A DNA stretch of 64,000 nt. Source: Paenarthrobacter aurescens. GTDB taxonomy: Bacteria > Actinomycetota > Actinomycetes > Actinomycetales > Micrococcaceae. Under the pieces are notes generated by a model that saw only the letters and a list, made by a program, of their open reading frames with translations, was not told the origin of the DNA and ran no database searches. Position 1 is the first letter of the stretch. Every line of letters starts with the position of its first letter. The position numbers were made by a program, and so were the translations under genes. Below, piece after piece: positions 43,610-51,845 of the stretch. Where the stretch lies: assembly GCF_025421775.1 (NCBI RefSeq), contig NZ_JAOEFX010000008.1, positions 62,001 to 126,000 of the forward strand, read 5' to 3'.

Positions 43610-45115
43610 ATGGGCCACGGTCACTCCCACGGTCATTCTGAAAGTTCCGAGCCAACCCCGCAGGCTCTTGCCTCGCGGAAGCGGGCCAACTGGATTCTGG
43701 CGGCCATACTTGTTCCGCTGGGCGTCCTGACCCTGGTGGCCATGATGGTCATGTGGCCTTCGGGCAGCCGGGAGGGAATCACGTTCTCGAGTCCCTACCA
43801 GGCTGCCCCAGGGGTGACCTTTGATACCGGCCGCATTCAGAGTGTGGTGGTGGAAAGCTGCACACAAACGGGCCAAACTGACACCGGCCAGCCGGGCACT
43901 GGCCAAACAGACACCGGCCAAACTGACACCGGCCAAAACAACCAGTCCGGCGGCTCCCAGTGCACCTTCGCCTTTACCGAGCCGGACAAGGGCGGGGACG
44001 TGGTCAAGGTAGTCATCAACCCTGACGTTGCCATGTCCCACGGCGTGGACGTGGGGGACTCCATCCGGTACCTCAACCTGTCCGCGGTCCAAGGCGCAAA
44101 CGCCGGAAGCGGCGCTCCGGCCTACGTTTTCGTCGACTTCGTCCGAAGCATCCCCATCGCCCTCCTGGCTGTCCTGTACGCAGCAGTGGTGATCGCGGTT
44201 GCCCGCTGGCGGGGCTTCCGGGCGCTCCTGGGCTTGGTGGGCGCCTACTTTGTCCTGGTCAGCTTCATCCTGCCCGGTTTGGTGGAGGGGAAGCCGCCTT
44301 TGTTGCTGGCGTTGGTGGGGTCCACCGTGATCATGATCGGGGTTCTCTACTTCGCGCACGGGTTCTCGGCCAGAACGTCCACGGCCTTGCTGGGCACTAT
44401 TTTTGGCCTCAGCATCACGGCGCTTCTGGCGGCCTGGGCCACAGATGCGGCAAATCTGGCCGGCGTGGGAAACCACGACGCCTCCACCCTGGTGAACATG
44501 TCACCCCAGATCTCGATCTCCGGGATCATCCTTTGCGGCCTGATTATTTCCGGCCTCGGCGTCCTCAACGACGTCACCATTACCCAGTCCTCTGCTGTGT
44601 GGGAGCTGTACGAGCTGGCGCCCAACACCAGCGCGCGCAAACTGTTTTCCTCCGCCATGAGGATCGGCCGGGACCACATTGCCTCCACCGTTTACACCAT
44701 CGCGTTCGCCTATGCCGGTGCGGCCCTTCCGATCCTCATCATCGTGATGCTCTATGACCGCCCGCTCGATGAAGCGCTCACCAGCGCCGAATTGTCCGAG
44801 GAAGTCATCCGCACTTTGGTGGGCTCCATCGGCCTTGTACTCGCAATCCCCGTCACCACGCTGATTGCCGTCCTGGTGGTCAAGGCGACGGGAATGAAGC
44901 GCCTTGCCACAGGGGCAGCCCCGTCCGTCAGCGCGGATGAGCTCAACGACACCGGCGCGCTGGCAGCAGCCGCCGCCGTCGTGGGTTCCGGTTCGCAAGA
45001 CAACCACGACGCCGGTACCCGGCTTGACGCTCCCGGCAAGCCGGCGCGGCCGGGGAGCCGTCGCGCCCAGCGCGAAGCGGAGCGGCGGGGTCCCAGTACC
45101 GACGACGCCACCTGA
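43610..45115 (+). CDS. YibE/F family membrane protein
   Basis: 501-residue polytopic protein of the YibE/F family (function unknown; members sit near phosphonate or transport genes). The His-rich start MGHGHSHGHSES could bind metal. One membrane segment (WILAAILVPLGVLTLVAMMVMW) precedes an extracytoplasmic domain of about 115 residues containing TDTGQ tandem repeats (about residues 89-110). Seven or so membrane segments follow, with NDVTITQSSAVWELYE typical of the family. The C-terminus is Ala-rich and charged. ATG 43610 is chosen because family similarity starts there; in-frame sequence upstream looks non-coding. Confidence 0.85.
   Translation: MGHGHSHGHSESSEPTPQALASRKRANWILAAILVPLGVLTLVAMMVMWPSGSREGITFSSPYQAAPGVTFDTGRIQSVVVESCTQTGQTDTGQPGTGQTDTGQTDTGQNNQSGGSQCTFAFTEPDKGGDVVKVVINPDVAMSHGVDVGDSIRYLNLSAVQGANAGSGAPAYVFVDFVRSIPIALLAVLYAAVVIAVARWRGFRALLGLVGAYFVLVSFILPGLVEGKPPLLLALVGSTVIMIGVLYFAHGFSARTSTALLGTIFGLSITALLAAWATDAANLAGVGNHDASTLVNMSPQISISGIILCGLIISGLGVLNDVTITQSSAVWELYELAPNTSARKLFSSAMRIGRDHIASTVYTIAFAYAGAALPILIIVMLYDRPLDEALTSAELSEEVIRTLVGSIGLVLAIPVTTLIAVLVVKATGMKRLATGAAPSVSADELNDTGALAAAAAVVGSGSQDNHDAGTRLDAPGKPARPGSRRAQREAERRGPSTDDAT
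43871..43939 (+). repeat. 15-bp in-frame tandem repeat inside the YibE/F gene
   Basis: Units of the form ACTGACACCGGCCAA recur about four times (TDTGQ, PGTGQ, TDTGQ, TDTGQ), keeping the frame. The number of units may vary between strains. Confidence 0.8.
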
Positions 45116-45228
45116 CGCCCGCCTCTGCTCTTGTTCGTTTGGCCCGCCGGACTCCGTCGGGCTGCGTAAACAAGCCTGGGTATCGACAAGCTGTCCGCCG
45201 ATTTGCCCGCATTTGCAACAATGGATGG

Positions 45229-46410
45229 GTGACTGTAGTAGCAACGCCCCCTGCACCAAAGCTTGAGCTCCCGCCATTGAAGCTCGGTGGTATTACCGTG
45301 GACACCCCGGTAATCCTTGCCCCGATGGCGGGCATCACCAACTCGGCCTTCCGAAGGCTCTGCCGTGAGTACGGTGGCGGCCTGTATGTGGCCGAGATGG
45401 TGACGTCGCGTGCCTTGGTGGAGCGAACGCCGGAATCCTTGCGCATCATTTCCCACGATGAGGACGAAAAAGTCCGTTCCGTGCAGCTTTATGGCGTTGA
45501 TCCTGTGACGGTGGGCGCCGCCGTGCGCATGCTCGTCGAAGAGGACCGCGCTGATCACATCGACCTCAACTTCGGCTGCCCGGTACCCAAGGTCACCCGT
45601 CGCGGAGGCGGTTCGGCGCTGCCGTGGAAGATCGACCTCTTTACGTCCATCGTTCAGACCGCGGTCAAGGAAGCGTCCAAGGGCGGCATTCCGCTGACCA
45701 TCAAGATGCGCAAAGGCATCGACGAGGACCACCTGACGTACCTCGACGCAGGACGCATCGCCCGTGACTCCGGCGTGGCAGCTGTGGCCCTCCACGGACG
45801 CACGGCAGCCCAGTTCTATTCCGGCCAGGCCGACTGGTCCGCCATCGCCCGTCTCCGCGAGGCGCTCCCCGATATCCCTGTGCTGGGCAACGGCGATATC
45901 TGGTCCGCCGAAGACGCAGTCCGCATGGTCCGGGAAACCGGCGTGGACGGCGTTGTGGTGGGCCGCGGCTGCCAGGGCCGTCCGTGGCTGTTCGGTGACC
46001 TGCAGGCCGCCTTTGAAGGCAGCGACCAGCGCCACCGCCCCGGACTTCGTGAAGTGGCCGAGGGCGTTTACCGGCATGCCGAGCTCATGGTGGAAACCTT
46101 CGGCAACGACGAATACAAGGCCCTCCGCGAGATCCGCAAGCACATGGCCTGGTATTTCAAGGGTTACGTTGTGGGCGGTGAGCTCCGCGCCAAACTGGCC
46201 CAGGTCCCCACCCTTGAGGTGCTGCGCGAACTTCTCGACGAGCTGGACATGGACCTTCCCTACCCGGGCAACGATTCCGAAGGTCCGCGCGGCCGTGCCG
46301 GCTCGCCCAAGAAGCCTGCCCTGCCCAAGGATTGGCTGGTCAGCCGTCAGCTGAACGCTGAACAGAGCGCGGATATCTCGGCGGCGGAGCTGGACGTTTC
46401 GGGCGGCTAG
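45229..46410 (+). CDS. dusB: tRNA-dihydrouridine synthase
   Basis: FMN enzyme that reduces uridine to dihydrouridine in the tRNA D-loop. The 393-residue protein shows PVILAPMAGITNSAFRRLCREYG, the catalytic Cys in HIDLNFGCPVPKVTRRGGGSALPW, the FMN phosphate site VLGNGDIWSAEDA, and GVDGVVVGRGCQGRPWLF. GTG 45229 begins VTVVATPP; upstream in-frame codons are short and unlike the family. It is followed 64 bases later by dgt. Confidence 0.94.
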   Translation: MTVVATPPAPKLELPPLKLGGITVDTPVILAPMAGITNSAFRRLCREYGGGLYVAEMVTSRALVERTPESLRIISHDEDEKVRSVQLYGVDPVTVGAAVRMLVEEDRADHIDLNFGCPVPKVTRRGGGSALPWKIDLFTSIVQTAVKEASKGGIPLTIKMRKGIDEDHLTYLDAGRIARDSGVAAVALHGRTAAQFYSGQADWSAIARLREALPDIPVLGNGDIWSAEDAVRMVRETGVDGVVVGRGCQGRPWLFGDLQAAFEGSDQRHRPGLREVAEGVYRHAELMVETFGNDEYKALREIRKHMAWYFKGYVVGGELRAKLAQVPTLEVLRELLDELDMDLPYPGNDSEGPRGRAGSPKKPALPKDWLVSRQLNAEQSADISAAELDVSGG

Positions 46411-46474
46411 CCTCACACGTGTAAGACTGGCTCAAGAAGCTCCACATCCCGGCGCTTGAAGGAGGCAGATACCC

Positions 46475-47791
46475 TTGGGAACCGAAGCAGTGCTTGGCCA
46501 CAACGGAACCAGTCACGATTATGTGTTGGCCATCCCCGGATACGCCGAGGCGGATTCGGCGCGGTGGGTCGAAGAGTCCCGCAAGACCACGTACCGCTCG
46601 GACTTTGAACGGGACAGGGCCAGGGTCCTGCATTCGTCGGCCTTGCGCAGGCTGGGTGCAAAGACGCAGGTAGTTGCGCCCGACACAGACGACTTTGTCC
46701 GCACCCGGCTCACCCATAGCTTGGAAGTAGCCCAGGTAGGCCGTGAGCTTGGCCGTTCCCTGGGCTGTGATCCGGACGTAGTGGACACCGCGTGCTTGAG
46801 CCACGACCTCGGCCACCCGCCCTTCGGGCACAATGGCGAGTCCGCCCTGAACGAGGTAGCCCACACCATCGGCGGTTTCGAGGGAAACGCGCAGACGCTG
46901 CGCTTGCTGACCCGGCTCGAACCAAAGGTTCTCTCCGGGGACGGCCGGCCGGCCGGGCTCAACCTGACCCGCGCCAGCCTGGACGCTGCGTCCAAATACC
47001 CGTGGTCCGCCGTCGACGCCCCCGTCATCCATGGCCACCGCACCAGCAAGTTCGGCGCCTACGAAGACGACCTTCCCGTGTTCGAGTGGCTGCGTGAAGG
47101 CGCCCCCGGAAACCGCTCCTGCATCGAGGCCCAAGTCATGGATCTCGCCGACGACATTTCATACTCGGTTCACGATGTCGAGGACGCGATCGTCGCGGGC
47201 CACTTCCAGCTGAAATGGATGGAGAACCCGGACCACCGGGCACGGGTTGTGGGCTATACCAAGCAGTGGTACCTGCCGCATAACGACCCCGCCGAAATCG
47301 ATGCCGCCCTGGCCCGGCTTGAGGCAACCACAGTCTGGGTCCGTGAGGCTGATGGCAGCCGTAAGTCGATGGCCGCGCTGAAGGACATGACCAGCCAATT
47401 GATCGGCCGGTTCTGCCAGAGCGCCATGGAAACCACCCGGGATCACTTCGGGCCCGCCCATCTGACCCGCTACGACGCCGAGCTCATGGTCCCCGAGGAG
47501 ACGGTCACCGAAATCGCAGTGCTCAAGGGCCTGGCCACCACGTTCGTCATCTCCACGGACCACCGCCAGCCGGTGTACGAACGCCAGCGCGAAGTACTCC
47601 ACGCGCTCGTGGGTGTTCTGAACGCCACGGGGGACCGCCACCTGGAGCCGATGTTTGCGGCGGACTGGCGTGACGCCGTCGATGACGGTGCGCGGCTGCG
47701 CGTGGTGATCGACCAAGTGGCATCGCTGACGGATGTCTCCGCGCTGGCCATGTACGAGCGCCTCGTAGGGAGCCTGCCGTCCCTTTGGTAG
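46475..47791 (+). CDS. dgt: Deoxyguanosinetriphosphate triphosphohydrolase-like protein
   Basis: HD-domain dNTPase releasing deoxynucleoside plus tripolyphosphate. Metal ligands are seen in TRLTHSLEVAQVGRELG (His), CLSHDLGHPPFGHNGE (His-Asp pair) and QVMDLADDISYSVHDVED (Asp). Length 438. The TTG start at 46475 is supported by AAGGAGG seven bases or so upstream and the absence of a nearby ATG/GTG. The dgt-dnaG order is common in actinobacteria. Confidence 0.93.
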   Translation: MGTEAVLGHNGTSHDYVLAIPGYAEADSARWVEESRKTTYRSDFERDRARVLHSSALRRLGAKTQVVAPDTDDFVRTRLTHSLEVAQVGRELGRSLGCDPDVVDTACLSHDLGHPPFGHNGESALNEVAHTIGGFEGNAQTLRLLTRLEPKVLSGDGRPAGLNLTRASLDAASKYPWSAVDAPVIHGHRTSKFGAYEDDLPVFEWLREGAPGNRSCIEAQVMDLADDISYSVHDVEDAIVAGHFQLKWMENPDHRARVVGYTKQWYLPHNDPAEIDAALARLEATTVWVREADGSRKSMAALKDMTSQLIGRFCQSAMETTRDHFGPAHLTRYDAELMVPEETVTEIAVLKGLATTFVISTDHRQPVYERQREVLHALVGVLNATGDRHLEPMFAADWRDAVDDGARLRVVIDQVASLTDVSALAMYERLVGSLPSLW

Positions 47792-47840
47792 GCCGCCCGG
47801 CAGGGCCGGTCCATTTGGCCGGAGCGACTAGGATGGTCAC

Positions 47841-49724
47841 GTGGCTGGCCTGATCAAACGTGAAGATATCGACGAAGTACGCCAGCGCACGGATATCAAG
47901 GAAGTCGTTGACGGCTACGTCACGCTCAAGGGCGCCGGGCTGGGCAGTTTCAAGGGCCTGTGCCCCTTCCACGACGAACGCTCGCCCTCCTTCACTGTCC
48001 GCCCGCAAGTGGGCAGGTATCACTGCTTCGGCTGCGGCGAGGACGGCGATGCCATCTCCTTCGTCCAGAAAATGGACCACAGCTCCTTCCATGAGGCCGT
48101 CGAAAAGCTGGCCGCAAGGATCGGCTACGAACTGCGCTACGAGGACGGCGGCACTGGCCCCAGCCGCGAGGAAGTTGGCAAGCGCCAGCGCCTGCTGGAT
48201 GCCCACAAGATCGCTGATGAGTTCTTCCGTGCCCAGCTGTTGACCCCCGGGGCAGCGGAAGGGCGCAACTTCCTGGACGGCCGCGGCTTTGACCGCGCGG
48301 CCGCTGAGCATTTCGGTGTGGGCTATGCCCCGCAGGGTTGGGACGCGCTCCTGAAGCACCTTCGCGGCCGTGGGTTCACTGACGCTGAGTTGAAACTCAC
48401 AGGGATGTTTTCCGAGGGGAACCGGGGCATCTACGACCGCTTCCGGGGAAGACTCATCTGGCCCATCCGCGATATCGCCGGCGACACCATCGGCTTCGGC
48501 GCCCGCAAGCTCTACGAGGACGATCAGGGCCCCAAATACCTGAATACCCCTGAGACCACGCTTTACAAGAAATCCCAGGTCCTTTACGGCATCGACATCG
48601 CCAAGCGGAACATCGCCAAGGAGCGCCAACTGGTGGTGGTGGAGGGGTACACCGACGTGATGGCCTGCCACCTCGCAGGAGTCACGACGGCGGTAGCCAC
48701 CTGCGGTACGGCGTTCGGTACCGAGCACATCAAGGTTGCGCGGCGTTTGCTTTCCGACGACGGCAGCGGGGGAGAGGTCATCTTCACCTTCGATGGGGAC
48801 GCCGCCGGCCAGAAGGCAGCTTTAAGGGCTTTCGAGGAAGACCAGCGGTTCCAGGCCCAAACGTACGTCGCGGTAGAACCCAGCGGCGCCGATCCCTGTG
48901 ATCTTCGCCAACTCAAGGGCGACTCTGCTGTGCGTGACCTGATTGGCAGCCGGAAGCCGCTCTTTGAATTCGCTATCAAGGCCTCCCTCCGGAGGCACAA
49001 CCTGGACACCGTGGAAGGCCGTGTGGCGGCCCTGCGGGAAGCCGCCCCCGTGGTGGCCCAGATCAGGGACTCCGCTGCCAGGCCCGGCTACACCCGCGAA
49101 CTTGCCGGGTGGCTGGGCATGCCCATTGAGGAAGTCAGCCGATTCGTTGGGGCAGCCGCCAAACGTGCCGCACCCGGAAGTGGTACGTCCGGCGCCGGTG
49201 AACAACCCACGACGGCGGCAGCACCGCCGTCGAACAGCCTGGTTTTCCACCGTCCCGACCCCCGCGACCCCGTGGCGGGTATGGAGCGTCAGGCGCTGGA
49301 GGTGGTCATTCAGGATCCTGCCGTACTGGGTGGGGTGGCATGGGAGCGCTTCGAAGCGTCCCACTTTGCCACCCCTGCCTATTCGGCCGTCCACGCTGCC
49401 ATTCGCGCCACCGGGCTCGCCCATGCGGCTGATCCCGTGGCGTGGGTGGAACAGATTCGCCAGGAAGTACCGGAACCCCTGCGGTCGCTGGTGTCGGAGC
49501 TCGCAGTGACTCCCTTGCCGGCCAGTACACCCGAAGCCATGCAGAGGTACTGCCGCGACATCCTGGCCCGCCTCTTCGAACTGCAGATCACCCGTATCAA
49601 AGCGGACAAGATGGGGCAGTTGCAGCGTCTGGACGCAGGGGCCAATCCGGAGGAATTCCAGCGGCTGAACCGTGAGCTGATGCAGCTCGAAATGGAGCGC
49701 AGGGCGCTGCGTTCGGACGGCTGA
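47841..49724 (+). CDS. dnaG: DNA primase
   Basis: Synthesises RNA primers at the replication fork. The 627-residue protein has the N-terminal zinc-ribbon (CPFHDERSPSF..YHCFGCGEDGD), the RNA-polymerase core with the motif GFGARKLYEDDQGPKYLNTPETTLY, Toprim acidic motifs (VVVEGYTDVMA; FTFDGDAAGQKAA), and a C-terminal helicase-interaction domain after a linker at about residues 450-480. GTG 47841 starts MAGLIKREDIDEVR. It follows dgt by 49 bases, and the first tRNA-Asn lies 53 bases beyond its stop. Confidence 0.97.
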   Translation: MAGLIKREDIDEVRQRTDIKEVVDGYVTLKGAGLGSFKGLCPFHDERSPSFTVRPQVGRYHCFGCGEDGDAISFVQKMDHSSFHEAVEKLAARIGYELRYEDGGTGPSREEVGKRQRLLDAHKIADEFFRAQLLTPGAAEGRNFLDGRGFDRAAAEHFGVGYAPQGWDALLKHLRGRGFTDAELKLTGMFSEGNRGIYDRFRGRLIWPIRDIAGDTIGFGARKLYEDDQGPKYLNTPETTLYKKSQVLYGIDIAKRNIAKERQLVVVEGYTDVMACHLAGVTTAVATCGTAFGTEHIKVARRLLSDDGSGGEVIFTFDGDAAGQKAALRAFEEDQRFQAQTYVAVEPSGADPCDLRQLKGDSAVRDLIGSRKPLFEFAIKASLRRHNLDTVEGRVAALREAAPVVAQIRDSAARPGYTRELAGWLGMPIEEVSRFVGAAAKRAAPGSGTSGAGEQPTTAAAPPSNSLVFHRPDPRDPVAGMERQALEVVIQDPAVLGGVAWERFEASHFATPAYSAVHAAIRATGLAHAADPVAWVEQIRQEVPEPLRSLVSELAVTPLPASTPEAMQRYCRDILARLFELQITRIKADKMGQLQRLDAGANPEEFQRLNRELMQLEMERRALRSDG

Positions 49725-49777
49725 AAGCGCCGATTTCGTTTTCCGGCAGGCCTTTGTTAAGCTAGTAACCGCTTCAT

Positions 49778-49850
49778 TCCTCCGTAGCTCAATTGGCAGA
49801 GCATTCGACTGTTAATCGAAGGGTTACTGGTTCAAGTCCAGTCGGAGGAG
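49778..49850 (+). tRNA. tRNA-Asn (GTT), copy 1
   Basis: 73-base cloverleaf: acceptor TCCTCCG/CGGAGGA with discriminator G, anticodon GTT within ACTGTTAATC, and a T-loop with GGTTCAAGTCC. No encoded CCA. The upstream 50 bases (from about 49729) are duplicated before copy 2. A terminator follows. Confidence 0.97.
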
Positions 49851-49856
49851 CGCGCA

Positions 49857-49895
49857 ATACCCCCGTTCCGGGCTTCCGGATCGGGGGTATTTTTT
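49857..49895 (+). terminator. Terminator after tRNA-Asn copy 1
   Basis: ATACCCCCG (49857-49865) pairs with CGGGGGTAT (49882-49890) followed by six T residues, a classic intrinsic terminator. Confidence 0.9.
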
Positions 49896-49912
49896 ATACC
49901 CCCAGGGGGTAT
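49896..49912. promoter_or_regulatory. Perfect ATACCCCC-A-GGGGGTAT palindrome (CsoR-box-like)
   Basis: 17-base perfect odd-centred dyad between the two tRNA-Asn genes, about 50 bases upstream of copy 2. The sequence has the ATACCCC..GGGGTAT form of operators bound by CsoR/RcnR-family metal or thiol-responsive repressors. No such gene is in the window. It could also be a remnant of the adjacent terminator arm, which shares the GGGGGTAT word. Confidence 0.4.
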
Positions 49913-49967
49913 GGGCAGCCGATTTCGCATTCCGGCAGAACCTTTGCTAAAGTCATAACCGCTTCAT

Positions 49968-50040
49968 TCCTCCGTAGCTCAATTGGCAGAGCATTCGACT
50001 GTTAATCGAAGGGTTACTGGTTCAAGTCCAGTCGGAGGAG
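49968..50040 (+). tRNA. tRNA-Asn (GTT), copy 2
   Basis: Identical to copy 1 over all 73 bases, exactly 190 bases downstream, with a diverged copy of the same 5' flank (GCCGATTTCG..TTCCGGCAG..CCTTTG..TAACCGCTTCATT). This indicates tandem duplication of the gene with its promoter. Confidence 0.97.
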
Positions 50041-50045
50041 CACAA

Positions 50046-50087
50046 GGACCCCGTACCGGCTTCCCGCCGGTGCGGGGTCCGTCTTTT
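50046..50087 (+). terminator. Terminator after tRNA-Asn copy 2
   Basis: GGACCCCGTACCGGC (50046-50060) pairs with 50066-50080 around TTCCC, followed by GTCTTTTT. Confidence 0.9.
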
Positions 50088-50495
50088 TCACACGAAATCC
50101 ATCTCCACTTGAAGGAACCGCGCGGCCTCGGCCACGGCCGCCAGGAACGAGTCCTGTTCCGTGGGTGGGGTCCTGGGTTCCCGCGGGTGCCACTCGTGCG
50201 GGGCTGAGTAGACGCGGGTGAAGCCGCCCCCGGGTGGGGCATAGAAGATGCCAAATCGCTGAACCGGCCATTCAGGCGAGGTTTCCGGCGCAACCAGCAG
50301 CGCGGCGTCCGTTTCGGGGTTGTACCACTGGGCAATGGGCCGGCGCCGGTCGTCCGTGAACAGTCCGGCGGCGTAGAGGGCAGCCGACTGTGGGCTGGTC
50401 ACTGAGCACAGCCGGTCCCACCACAGCGGCAGGATGCGTTCATCCCGACGCTGCCACGGCGCCGGAAGCGGCTGCAGCTCTTGCCAATGTGGCAC
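50088..50495 (-). CDS. Hypothetical protein
   Basis: 135-residue soluble protein I do not recognise. It has no signal peptide or membrane segment. Notable features are an aromatic, Trp-rich N-terminal half (MPHWQELQPLP, LPLWWDRLCSV) and a C-terminal helix rich in Ala/Glu (DSFLAAVAEAARFLQVEMDFV). The GTG start at 50495 is supported weakly. The gene lies tail-on to the tRNA terminator and head-on behind the esterase gene, 44 bases downstream of its stop; it may share that transcript. Confidence 0.6.
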   Translation of the reverse strand: MPHWQELQPLPAPWQRRDERILPLWWDRLCSVTSPQSAALYAAGLFTDDRRRPIAQWYNPETDAALLVAPETSPEWPVQRFGIFYAPPGGGFTRVYSAPHEWHPREPRTPPTEQDSFLAAVAEAARFLQVEMDFV

Positions 50496-50539
50496 ATCTC
50501 AACTTTATCTCCGGTGCGTGGCGCGCAAAAGGGGATGAG

Positions 50540-51823
50540 CTACCGGGACAGGCCAAGCGCCGGGTAGAGCACCTCGAAACCCTTGGTCAGGCCGGCGTTG
50601 AGCGCTATGCCCACGTGTCCGCCGTTGGGAACCTCGTAATAGGTCACCTTCATTCCTGCCGCCCGAGCCGCCGCGGAGACCGTTTTCGCGGCTGCCACAT
50701 ACGCCACGTCGTCGGAGCCCACGGTGAAGATGGCCGTAGTGTCCGGGAACTGCTTCCCCTTCATGATGTTGATGGGTTTCTGGGCGTCGTAGTCCTCTTG
50801 GTTGCCACCGAAGATCGCAGCAAGGTTGCCTGCCGGATCCTCGGCTCCGGGGAATTCTTCACCTGAGATGTCCACCACATTGCCCCACATCGCGGGGTAT
50901 TTGACCGCAAAGGAGATGGCGCACTGGCCTCCGTTGGAGTATCCGGCGATAGTCCAATGCTCCCGGTCCGGGAGGATGTTCAAATTGGCCTTGGCCCAGT
51001 TCACCACGTCCTCATTGATGTACTTCTCCACGTTGCCGTACTTGGCAGTGTCCAGGCAGAGGGTGTCGTCCTGGTCCGGGCCGATCTGGTCCGCGACTAT
51101 GGCGATGGGGGCCAGTCCGTTGTTCTTTGCCGCGAATTCGTCCAGGGCGGCCGAGACATATTGCGGGTCGGGAAGGCCTGGTTGGCCCATCATCAGGACG
51201 TACAGGGGCAGCTTTGGCGGATTGTCGGTCAGGGCCGCAGGGGGCAGGTAAATGCCGGCTGGCCTGGCGTTGAAACCAGAGGCCGTGGCTGGGATCACCT
51301 GGGTGCCAACCTCGCCCTTGGCGGGCATGGTGGCCGGGGGTTTCCAGTTTTGCCAGAGCGGACCGGCCGGAATGGATGTGTCCGGGTTTGGCTTGTTCAA
51401 CTGGATGGCTCCCTCTGTGGAGATCCCCAACGCCGAGCCCAACGTCTTATTGAGTCCGAACTCAGTGTTGATGCCGAGTGCAGCAACCAGGAGGAACACA
51501 GGGATGGATACTGCTGCCACTACCTTCCGCCACGGCCGGCTATGGCGGAAGCTGACTGTGGCCAGCCCCACGGCGGCGAAGCAGGTGATCGCCCAGAACC
51601 ACACGCGGGGCGTGAGGCCCACGTGGAAGACGTCCATCACGTCCTCCACGATCCACACGGTCAGCCAGCCCAGCAGGGCTGCAGCCGCGACGGCCGTGAG
51701 CGCGGTGACGGCCCAGCGGGCTGATGGCCTGAGGAACAGCAGCAGGAAGAACCCGATCCCGATCACTCCGGCAATCGTCATGACCACAGGACCGCTGATC
51801 TCAAGCTTCAGGAAATCGTTCAT
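50540..51823 (-). CDS. Membrane-anchored alpha/beta hydrolase (esterase D/PF00756-like)
   Basis: 427-residue protein with four membrane segments (about residues 11-31, 36-58, 71-92 and 101-118), then an external esterase domain. The nucleophile elbow is WTIAGYSNGGQCA (Ser296) and the likely His is in VPNGGHVGIAL. It starts 22 bases after the MprF-like gene, in the same direction. In Corynebacterium an aminoacyl-phosphatidylglycerol synthase is paired with a hydrolase (AhyD) that removes the amino acid. By this arrangement a similar lipid-deacylating role is plausible, but that is inference from gene order. Confidence 0.82.
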   Translation of the reverse strand: MNDFLKLEISGPVVMTIAGVIGIGFFLLLFLRPSARWAVTALTAVAAAALLGWLTVWIVEDVMDVFHVGLTPRVWFWAITCFAAVGLATVSFRHSRPWRKVVAAVSIPVFLLVAALGINTEFGLNKTLGSALGISTEGAIQLNKPNPDTSIPAGPLWQNWKPPATMPAKGEVGTQVIPATASGFNARPAGIYLPPAALTDNPPKLPLYVLMMGQPGLPDPQYVSAALDEFAAKNNGLAPIAIVADQIGPDQDDTLCLDTAKYGNVEKYINEDVVNWAKANLNILPDREHWTIAGYSNGGQCAISFAVKYPAMWGNVVDISGEEFPGAEDPAGNLAAIFGGNQEDYDAQKPINIMKGKQFPDTTAIFTVGSDDVAYVAAAKTVSAAARAAGMKVTYYEVPNGGHVGIALNAGLTKGFEVLYPALGLSR

Positions 51824-51845
51824 GGCTGGGAAGTCCGCTCCTGCG

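Noticed and set aside
44752..46416. 554-codon open frame antisense to yibE/F and dusB
   Set aside because: It lies opposite a textbook dihydrouridine synthase with all active-site motifs; its composition is typical of a shadow frame.
49778..50040. tRNA-Asn pair as an integrative-element attachment site
   Set aside because: Both copies are full length with their own promoters and terminators, only about 117 bp apart, with no integrase or cargo between or beside them.
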